From CAYGTK01 sp964352775 (GTDB lineage Bacteria; Bacteroidota; Bacteroidia; Chitinophagales; CAIOSU01), in contig CAYGTK010000005.1 in assembly GCA_964352775.1 (NCBI GenBank), forward strand, positions 1 through 56,810: a stretch of 56,810 bases of DNA, written 5' to 3'. This document shows, in pieces, positions 19,501 to 31,500 of this stretch. The notes beneath the pieces are model-generated. The model made no database searches and was not told the DNA's origin. It saw only the letters and a list, made by a program, of their open reading frames with translations. Position numbers and translations under genes: made by a program. The first letter of the stretch is position 1, and each line of letters starts with the position of its first letter.

Positions 19501-22500
19501 AGATGCTTCTATTGATATTGATGTAGTTGGTGGTACACCTCCGTACACCTACCTCTGGAACGGAACAAACACTACATTGGATTCTACCAATGCTTGTGCA
19601 TTAAACTTCCGTTACTACTTTACTAATAATACAGGTGCTGGTTCTACTATTTACTCTGTAGAATTGACGGGTACTAATGCTGTACTTGATGTAGTTGCTA
19701 CTAGCACACCTGTTGGGCACATTGCCATTGACCCTGTTACCAATCAAATATTCTTAGTAGAAGAAGCTGGGGCTTTAAGAACGGTTAACCCTAACAATGG
19801 AACAGTTGGTCCTTCAACGCCAATTACCGGTACGGGTATTAATAAAATTACTGCAGTAGCCTTCTTAGATGATGGTACATTATTAGTTGGTGAGGATCTT
19901 TTAGATACGATTTACCAAGTAAACACGTCAACTTTAGTGGGTAGCTTCTACGCTACTGGCCCAGTTGATGGCGGAGACATTGTGGTAGATGGTAGTGATG
20001 TTTACCTAATCAGTAAAACGAGCGGTGGTTCATTATGGAGTGTTACTCCAGGTGGCGGTTCTACTTTGATTTCTACAAACATTACTCCAGTAGTTACTGG
20101 CGCGGCCTTAACAGCTGACGGAAACTTATTGATTTCTGTTGATGGAAATTCTGCTTTTGAAGAATTCACTTTAGCAGGGGTTTCTACAGGAAACACTTAT
20201 AGTACATTATTAGGTGGTTCTCCACTAACCTTTAATGCAGGTGACATGGCTGGTCGTCCATTTGCTACTTTATTCTCTTGGGATGAAGATAGTTTGGCGC
20301 AAGATTTAGACAGTATTCCTTTCGGATTCTACACGGTTACCGTTATTGATGCCAATGGATGTGTATCTGTATTAGATAGCATTGATGTAACTCAGCCAGA
20401 CGAATTAGAGGCAACTGCTGGAACTGTGGTTGATGTACTTTGTAATGGTGACACTACAGGTTCTGCTACAGTAGATGTAGTTGGTGGTTCAATGCCTTAC
20501 ACTTACGCTTGGCCTGATGGACAAACTACAGCTACGGCTACAGGCTTAGCTGCAGGTACTTATGTAGTAACTGTTGATGATGCTAATGGCTGTGGTCCTG
20601 ACTTTGCTGTAGTAACAGTAAACGAGCCAGCGGCTCCAGTTACAGTTACGGTTGATTCTATCACATTAGCATCTTGCTTCTGTGAAGACAATGCTTCGAT
20701 TGATATTAGTGTAACAGGTGGAACAGCTCCATATACTTATGTATGGAGCAACTTGGTTTCTGCTTTAGATAGCACTAACCCATGTTCAGTTAATTTCCGT
20801 TACTACTACGGTGATGTGGTTAGTAACGTAACCACAATTTATGAGATCGAAATTGTTAGTGGAGTTGCTATAATGAATGCTGTAGGTACAGCACCTTATT
20901 CTTCTCACATTGCGGTTAGCCCGGCTAACAACTTGATATACATTGTTGGTCAATCTGGAACAATCCAGACTTTGAACCCTAATAATGGTTCATTAGGCGC
21001 TTTAGTTAATCTATCTGGAGCGGCCTTCTCTCAGATTACAGCATCGGTATTTAATGAAGATGGTGTACTATATGTAGGTGATCGTGACCTAGATCAGATA
21101 TTTACAGTTGATGTAAATACTGGAGTAGCTACTTTCATTACTAATGCACCAGTTCAAGGTGGAGACTTAATCTTTAATGAGAACGGTGACTTGTTCATGT
21201 TTGAAAGATTAGGAGATAACCTTTATGCTATCGATCCAGGAGTTAGTAATACTATTGTAAGCAGCATTGCTGTAGAAGTAACAGGAGCTTCACTAACTGC
21301 GGATAATAAATTCATTGCTTCTGCAGATGGACAAACTGACTTTATAGTATACAACCAAGATGGTTCAGTTAACTCTACTATTCCAACAAGCTTGAATGGT
21401 TCACCATTCACTTTTAATGGTGGTGATATGGCTGGTCGTGCATTTGCTACCATCTTTAGTTGGGATGAGGATAGCTTAGCACAAGACTTAGATAGCATAC
21501 CATTTGGATTATACAGTGTAACTGTTGCAGATGCTAACGGTTGTATCACTATTCTAGATAGTATTGATGTTGGTCAACCAGATGCGTTGACTGCTGCTAT
21601 CGATACATTTGATGATGCTACTTGTAATGGTGATAGCACTGGTATGGCAACAGCAATTGCTACTGGTGGTACCGCACCTTACACTTACTTATGGAGTGAT
21701 GGTCAAACCACTGCTACGGCAATGGGACTTGCAGCTGGAACTTACACAGTAGAAATTGACGATGCTAATGGTTGTGGACCTGAGTTCGCTATCGTTACTA
21801 TCGATGAGCCTACTGCAGTAGTTGCTAGTATCGATTCTTCAGATAATGTTTCTTGTAACGGATTTACTGATGGTGCTGCTTATGCATCAGCTTCAGGTGG
21901 TAATCCTCCATTCACTTACTTATGGAGTGATGGTCAAAACACAGCAACGGCTTCCGGCCTAGCTGCTNNNNNNNNNNNNNNNNNNNNNNNNNNNNNNNNN
22001 NNNNNNNNNNNNNNNNNNNNNNNNNNNNNNNNNNNNNNNNNNNNNNNNNNNNNNNNNNNNNNNNNNNATGGATGTACAGATACCGAGACAGGAACAGTAA
22101 CCGAGCCTGCAGTATTAGTTGCAGCAGTTGTTGTTGATAGCAACGTTACTTGTAACGGATTCAGCGATGGTGGTTTAACTGCTAGCGCAACAGGTGGTAC
22201 AATGGCATACACTTATGCTTGGAGCAATTCGGCAACGACAGCTTCTATTACAGGAGTTGTTGCTGGAACATATACTGTTACTATTACTGATGCTAATGGA
22301 TGTACTGATACAGAATCAGTAACAATTACCGAGCCTACTCCAGTAGTTGCCGCGGTAATTGTAGATAGTAATGTTACTTGTAACGGATTTAGCGATGGCG
22401 GATTAACTGCTAGCGCAACTGGAGGTACAGGTGCATATACATATGCATGGAGCAATTCAGCAACCACGGCTTCTATTACAGGAGTTATTGCTGGAACATA

Positions 22501-25500
22501 CACAGTAACAGTTACAGATGCTAACGGATGTACTGATACCGAAACGGGATCAGTTACTGAACCTGCAGTATTAGTTGCAGCAGTAGTTGTGGATAGTAAC
22601 GCATCTTGTGCTGGTGCTGTAGATGGTGGATTGACTGCTAGTGCAACAGGTGGAACACCAGCATACACTTATGCTTGGAGTACTGGTGCAACAACAGCAT
22701 CAGTTACTGGATTGGGAGCTGGAACATACACAGTAACAGTTACCGATGCCAATGGATGTACAGATACCGAAACTGGAACAGTTACGGAACCAGTAGCATT
22801 AACGGCTACTATCTTTACTCAAGATGTAGATTGCTTTGGCGATAGTGATGGTACTGCCACAGCTATAGCTTCTGGTGGAACACCTAGCTATACATATGCT
22901 TGGAGTAACGGACAAACCTCAGCTACAGCATTCGGATTAACTGCAGGTACATATACCTTGACCTTAACCGATGCTAATGGTTGTGATTCAATATTTACAC
23001 CTATTACTATTACTGAGCCAGATAGCATTGCTATCTCAGTAGCCTCTATAACAACACCAAGTTGTTTCTGTGAAGGTGATGGTGCAATTGATATTGATGT
23101 AACAGGTGGTACGGGACCATACACGTATACTTGGTTTGGAACTAACACAGCATTTGATAGTACCAATGCCTGTGCATTGAACTTTGTTTACTTCTTCTCA
23201 TCTATCAGCGGAGGTTCTTCAAGAATATTCGAGATAGAAATAGTGGGTACGCAAGCAATTATTACTGAGGTAGCTACAATAGGTAGAGCAGTTCATATTG
23301 CTATTAACCCTACGAACAACTTGATCTATTTAGTGAATGAGAATGGTGGTGGAATTCAACGTTTAGACCCTGCAACGGGTAATGTTGGTCCATTTGTAGC
23401 TATCGCTGGATTAACTAAAACTCCACAAGCAGTATTTACTGATGCTGGTGAGTTGTTAGTAGGAGAGGAGAGTCTAGATACTATATTCCAAGTAGACTTA
23501 AATACAGGAGCTACTACCTTCTATGCAACTGCTGATATTTTAGGTGGTGATCTTGCAATTAGCCAGAGTGGACAGCTGATCAACTTTACTCGCTCTAACG
23601 GTGGTGAAATGGTAGCAATTAACCCAGGTGGCGCTAATGTTAGTTTAGGAAGCATACCTGCTACTGTAACAGGAGCTGGTTTATTAGCCAACGGTAACTT
23701 CTTGGTGTCAGCAGCAGGTGCAACTGCATTTGTTGAGTATGATCAGAACGGCGTAGCAACTGGTAACAGTTTTGCTGCTGTTGAAAATGGTTCTCCATTA
23801 ACATTTACTAGTGGTGACATCGCAGGTCGTCCGTTCGTTAACTTGTTCCAATGGGATCAAGATAGCTTAGCGCAAGACTTAGATAGTATTCCTTTCGGAT
23901 TCTACAGCGTAACTGTTGAAGATGCTAACGGATGTATTACTGTATTAGATAGTATTGAAGTAACTCAGCCAGATGACTTGGTTGCCTCTTTAGATACCAC
24001 ATTTGATGTAAGTTGCTTCGGTGACTCTACTGGTTCAGCTACTGTAGCGGTAATGGGTGGAACAATGCCTTACACTTACGCTTGGCCTGATGGACAAACA
24101 ACGGCTACTGCCACTGGTTTACCAGCGGGCACTTACACCGTTACTATCGATGACGCTAATATGTGTGGACCTGAGTTTGTAGTACTAACTATAGACGAGC
24201 CTTCTGCTGCAGTAGATGCGAGTATTACTGCTTCAACTGATGTAAGCTGTAATGGCCTATCGGATGGTTCTGCAACAGTTACCGCAACTGGCGGAACACC
24301 TGCTTACACTTACTTATGGAGTAACGGACAAACTACTGCTATGGCAACTGGCTTAGCTGCTGGTACTTACACAGTAACTGTTACTGATGCTCTTGCTTGT
24401 GACGATACTGCTTCGGTTACTATTACTGAGCCTGCTTTATTAACTGGTACAGTGAGTACGGTTGATGTAGCATGTGCTGGTGATACTACTGGAAGTGCAA
24501 CACTTACTGCTTCTGGTGGAACTCCTGCTTATACTTATGCATGGAGTAATGGACAGATCACTGCTACGGCGACTGGCTTAACTGCTGGTACATACACCGT
24601 TACTTTAACGGATGCTAATGGTTGTGACTCAGTATTTACTCCAATAGTAATTACAGAGCCTGCACCGCTTATGGCTATGGTTGATTCAATTACATTACCT
24701 AGCTGTTTCTGCGAAGGTGATGCTGCAATTGACATCAGCGTAACAGGTGGTACTGCTCCGTATACTTATGGATGGGTAGGTACTAACACCATGTTAGATA
24801 ACAACAACCCTTGTGCACTAAACTTCAGCTACTACTTTGTAAACAACGATGGTACTGATACTGATGTGTATCAAGTAGAGATTAATGGAGGCGATGCCTT
24901 CTTAACATTATTAACTAGTATCAGCGGTGGAAGACACATTGCGATTAACCCAACCAATAACTTAGTTTACTTGGTTTACAGAGATGGTACTGGATTTGAA
25001 ATCTTAGACCCAGCTACAGGTAGTGTTGGTGCTAAAACCACAACTGCTGGTATTGGTAATACTCCTGCAGCAGCATTCACTGAAGATGGTCGCCTATATG
25101 TAGGTGATGCAGTGAATGATATTATCTATGAGATAGACTTGAACACAGGTGCTCCTACTTTCTATGCTAATGCTCTTGTTGAAGGTGCTGATATAGCATT
25201 TACTCCTGGTGGGCAAATGGTATTGTTTACCCGTAATGCTGGTGGACAACTATATAGTATTGATCCTTCAGGAAATACTTTATTAAGTAATAGCATTACT
25301 AGTTCAGTTACAGGTGCTGCCTTAACTGCAGATGGAACGTTCATCGTTTCTTCTGATGGTAATACTGGTTTCATTGAGTATGATACTACTGGTACTGCTA
25401 CTGGAAATGTATTTGATGCAACTCTAGGTGGTAGTCAATTTACCTTCGACTTTGGTGATATGGCTGGTCGTGCATTTGCTAACCTATTCTCTTGGGATGG

Positions 25501-28500
25501 TGATAGCCTAGCGCAAGACTTGGATAGTATTCCTTTCGGATTCTATACGGTTACTATAGTAGATGCAAACGGATGTATTACATCTATTGATAGCATTGAA
25601 GTAATGCAACCAGAAGAATTGATGGTTTCTATCGATTCAGTAGATAATGCACTATGTAATGGTGGAGCTGGAGAAGCTACTGCTGATGTAACTGGTGGTT
25701 CAATGCCATACACTTACTTATGGAGTAATGGACAAACTACCCAAACAGCGACTGGATTAACCGCAGGAACTTATACGGTTACAGTTAATGATGCTAATAA
25801 TTGTGGACCTGATTTTGCTTCAGTAACTATTACTGAGCCAGATACGATCGCAATTTCAGTTGATGCTATTACTGATGTAAGCTGTTTCTGTGATGCAGAT
25901 GGAGCTATCGATATTAGCGTAACTGGTGGTACTGCTCCGTACACTTATGCATGGGCAGGTACTACAACGGCATTAGACAGTACTAATCCATGTGCATTGA
26001 ACTTCGTTTACTACTATTCTGATATTCTAGGTACTGGTGCAAGTCAGACCTCTGATATATATCAAGTAGAGATCTCAGGTGGAACTTCAGTTACCACGTT
26101 GGTAACAAGCTTCGGTTTTCCTGGACATTTATCGATCAACCCTACCACTAACTTGATATATGTTATCAATGGTAATGAGTTACGCATTTTAGATCCTGCA
26201 ACGGGTACAACTGGTGCACCAGTTTCAATAGCTGGTATTAGCGGTATAACTGCAGCAGTATTTACTGACTCAAGCACTTTGATGGTAGGTAGCTCAAATA
26301 CTGACCAGATCTTTGAAGTAAATGTTACAACAGGTGTTGCTACATTAATAGGAACTGGTCCAGTAGAAGGTGGAGACTTGATCTACACTAAAACTGGAAA
26401 CTTATTATTAGCTACTAAGAATAATGGTGGCGAGTTGTATAAAGTCAATGTTGGTGGTGCTGCTACCTTGATCGCCAATATAGGCGTATCGGTAACGGGT
26501 GCATCATTAACACAAGATGATCAATTACTACTTTCTACGAACAATGCTCCTGGATTCTTACTATTCAATACGGATGGAACTAATACAGGTATTGTTTACA
26601 ACAGCTTCTTGCCAGATGGTACGCCATTGACATTGTCGAATGGCGATATGGCGGGTCGTGCATTTGCTAACCTATTCTCTTGGGATATGGATAGCCTAGC
26701 GCAAGACCTAGATAGCATACCAGCAGGATTCTATACAGTAACTGTATTGGATGCGAACGGATGTAGCCAAGTATTAGATAGCATTCAAGTTATTCAGCCA
26801 GAAGAATTGGAAGCATCTATTGATACTATTATCAATGTAGCTTGTACTGGTGATTCAACAGCTTCTGCTACTATAGCAGTAACTGGTGGAACAATGCCTT
26901 ACACTTATGCATGGCCTGATGGAGAAACTACTGCTACAGTTACTGGCTTAGCTGCTGGAAACTATGTAGTAACAGTTACTGATGCTGGCATGTGTGGTCC
27001 TGACTTTGTGGCCTTTACAATTACTGAGCCTTCTACTGCAGTTGATGTAACTGCTGTGGTTGATATGAATGTAAGTTGCTTCGGTGGAAGTGACGGTGCT
27101 GCTACAGCAACTGCTACTGGCGGAACACCTGCATACACTTACTTATGGAGTAATGGACAGGTTACTGCTTCGGCAACTGGCCTAGCTGCAGGTACTTATA
27201 CTATTACAGTAACAGATAGCCTTGGTTGCGACGATACCACTTCTGTTATCATTACAGAGCCGATGATGGCCGTGGATGTAACAATTGCATCTACAGATGT
27301 AAGTTGTAACGGTGGTAATGATGGTGAAGCTGTTGCAACCGCAACAGGTGGAACTACCCCTTATACTTACTTATGGAGTAACGGTGATGCTGATTCTGTA
27401 GCACAGAATCTAATGGCTGGTACTTATACTGTAACTGCTACTGATGCTAACGGTTGTGCTGATTCTGCAACGGTTGTTATTACAGAGCCTACTGGCTTGA
27501 TGGCAATGGTTACTACTGATGATGTTGACTGTAACGGTGATAGCACTGGTACTGCAAGTGTTGCAGTAACTGGTGGAACATTGCCTTACACCTTCAACTG
27601 GAGTAATGGTGATATCGATTCTATTGCTGGAAACTTAGCTGCTGGTACTTATGCAGTAACTGTAGCTGATGCGAATAGCTGTGATACAGTTATAACTAAT
27701 ATCATCATCAATGAGCCGCCTGCAATAGCAATTACGGTGGACGCTATAACAGGTACTTCTTGTTTCTGTGAAGATGATGGTGCAATTGATATTAGCGTTG
27801 CTGGTGGAACTGCTCCATATACTTATACTTGGGCAGCTACTCCAACTGCAATTGATAGCACTAACCCTTGCGCATTGAACTTTGTGTACTACTTTACTGA
27901 TATTACTGGTTCAGGTGCTAGTCTTCAGACTATCATCTTCGAATTCCAATTAGTTGGTGGTGATGCATTAATAGTTCCTGTTGATACATTGGCTGGTGAT
28001 TACCATATAGCTATTAATCCAGTTAACAACTTGATCTACTTAGTAGATGGCCCGAATGGTGGAGTTAGAACATTAGATCCTGCAAGTGGCTCATTGGGTA
28101 GCTTGTTAAGCTTTACGCCAGCAGTTACTGGTTTACCTCAGGCAGTATTCACTGATAATGGCGAGTTATTGATAGGAAGTGGCTCACAAGACACTATTTA
28201 TAGTGTTGACTTGGGCACAGGAGTGTTGAGCTTCTACGCTACTGCTGATATTAGTGGAGGTGACTTGGCTATAAACAATGCAGGTCAATTGTTTGATTTC
28301 TCTCGTGCATCGGGTGGTATCATTCAAAGTGTTACTGTTGGTGGTGGCCCTACTACAGTTGGTACAGCCCCAGCTACAGTAACTGGTGCTGCAAAAACTG
28401 TTGCAGGTAACTTCTTAGTTTCTGCAAATGGAAACACTGCATTCATCGAATACGATGAGAACGGTATTGCTACTGGTAACTCTTTCGATGTATTGTTCAA

Positions 28501-31500
28501 CGGTTCACCATTCACCCTTGGTAATGGAGACATGGCGGGTCGCGCATTCGCTAGCTTATACAATTGGGATGGTGATAGCACTGCTCAAGACATCGATAGC
28601 TTACCATTCGGATTCTATACTATTACCGTATTGGATGCTAATGGATGTATTGCAACGCTAGACAGTATCGTAGTTCCTCAGCCAGACGAATTGGTTGCTA
28701 TGGAAGATACCGTATTGGATGTTGCCTGTTTCGGAGATTCTACGGGTACAGCTACTGTTGTAACGATGGGTGGAAACGCTCCATACACTTACGCATGGCC
28801 TGATGGACAAACTACGGCAACAGCTACTGGCTTAGCGGCTGGTACATACATTGTAACAGTAACGGATGCCAATGATTGTGGTCCAGTTCTAGTTCCAGTG
28901 GAAGTAGAAGAGCCATTAACGGCTGTTGATGTTACCGCTGTTGCTGATCAAAATGTAAGTTGTAGTGGCTTTAACGATGGTCAAGCAACTGCAACGGGAT
29001 CAGGTGGTACACCTCCATACGCATATTTGTGGACTGACGGTCAGATGACTGCTACAGCTACTGGACTAGTTGCAGGTACTTACACCGTAACTGTTTCAGA
29101 TAGCCTTGGTTGTACTGATACTGCTTCAGTAACTATTACTGAGCCTACATTACTTACAGCTACTGTAGCAACGGTTGATGTAGATTGCTTCGGTGATACT
29201 ACGGGATCAGCTACGGTAACTGCTGTAGGTGGAACACCTGCTTACACTTACTTGTGGAGCAACGGTGAAACTAGCATGACAGCGAGCAACTTAGGGGCAG
29301 GTACTTATACAGTTACTGTTTCTGATGCCAACGGATGTGATACTATTATTACTCCGATAATTATAAATGAAGCTGATTCAATTGCTATCAGTGTTGCATC
29401 TATCACTTCTCCAAGTTGCTTCTGTGAAGGCGATGGAGCAATTGATATTGATGTAACGGGTGGTACAGCTCCATTCACATACTTCTGGAATGGAACTAAC
29501 ACTAGCCTAGATAGCACTAACGAATGTTCATTGAACTTCAGTTACTACTTCAACAACATTGCGGGTGGTGTTTCTACCATCTATCAAGCTGAGCTTGGCG
29601 CAGGTGGTGTAGCAGTATTGAATGAGATAGCAGTTCGTTTTGGATCTGGACACATCGCGGTTGATCCTTCTACTAGCTTGATCTACTTTGTAGAAGAAGC
29701 TGGAGGATTAGTAACGCTAAACCCTAACACAGGAACATTCAGCGCATCTACTCCGATTACTGGAACAGCGATCACCAAGATCACTGCGGCAGTATTTTTG
29801 GATAATGGTGACCTACTTGTAGGTGATAATAACAATGGCACTATCTACTCAATTGATGTGAACACTGGTGTTGGAACAGTTTATGGAACTGGCCCAGTAA
29901 GTGGTGGTGACTTGATAGTTGATGATGCGGGTACGGTATACTTGGCTACTAAAGCAAGTGGCGGTGGTTTATGGTTAGTGAACCAAGGTGGTGCAGCTAC
30001 TTTGATCTCTAGCGGATACCCTGCTAATATCACTGGTGCTTCTTACCAGTCTAATGGTAATGTGCTATTATCAATTGATGGTAACAACGCCTTTGTAGAG
30101 TATGATCTTGCTGGTAATGCAACAGGTGTTACTTATGGAACTAACTTGAATGGTTCACCGCTTCCATTCTTCTCAGGAGATATGGCTGGTCGTGCATTTG
30201 CTACCTTGTTCCAGTGGGATATGGATAGTTTAGCTCAAGACTTAAGCAACATACCATTCGGTTTCTACACCGTAACAGTTGTTGACGGTAACGGATGTAT
30301 CCAAACATTGGATAGCATTGAGGTTACTCAGCCTGATGAGTTGATAGTAACTATTGATACTGTTATCAACCCATTATGTAATGGTGATACTACTGGAAGT
30401 GCTACAGTAAATGTAACTGGCGGTAACATGCCTTACACTTACGCATGGCCTGATGGACAAACTACTGCAACTGCAGTTAACTTAGGTGCAGGTACTTACA
30501 CAGTAACTGTTGATGATGCTAACATGTGTGGACCAGAGTTCGCAGTAATAACTATTACCGAGCCTACGTCAGTAATTGCTTCGGCAGTTGTTGATCAAAA
30601 TGCGAGTTGTAATGGTTTCAACGATGGACAAGCAACTGCAAGTGGTGCAGGTGGTACACCTCCATACAGCTTCAACTGGAGCGATGGACAAACCAATGCA
30701 ACGGCTACTGGTTTAGCTGCGGGTACTTACACCGTAACTGTTACTGATAATGTAGGTTGTGATGACACAACTTCAGTTACAATAACTGAGCCTACATTGT
30801 TAACAGCTACTATAGCAACTGTTGATCCTATCTGTTTCGGCGATAGTACAGGTACAGCTACGGTAACTGCCATGGGTGGTACACCAGCTTACACGTACAA
30901 CTGGAACACAGGTGACATAACAGCTGCCATCAGCAACTTAGCTGCTGGTACTTACACGGTTACCGTTTCAGACGCCAATGGTTGTGATACTATTGTAAGC
31001 ACTACCATTAATAACCCTGATTCAATTGCGATTACAGTTAATGCAATTACTTCACCAAGTTGCTTCTGTGAAGGCGACGGTGGAATTGACATTGACGTAG
31101 TTGGTGGTACTGCTCCATATACTTACTTCTGGGGTGGAACTACAACCGCATTGGATACAACCAATCCATGTGCTGCAAACTTCGTGTACTACTACTCTGA
31201 TAACTCAGGTGGTAATGCAAATATTTACGAAGTAGAAATATCAGCTAATGGTGAAGCCTTGATGACACAAGTAGCAAGTGTAGCAGGTGGTGGTCGTCAT
31301 ATTGCGATCGATCCTACTACTAACTTGATCTACTTGATTTACGGAAACGGAACAGGACTAGAACCATTGAACCCTGCAACGGGAACAGTTGGTACATTCG
31401 TTCCAGTTTCTGGATTGAGTTCTACACCTACAGCAGTATTTACTGAAACAGGTGAGTTATTGATCGGTGATAATGCGGATACCATCTGGCAAGTGAATGT

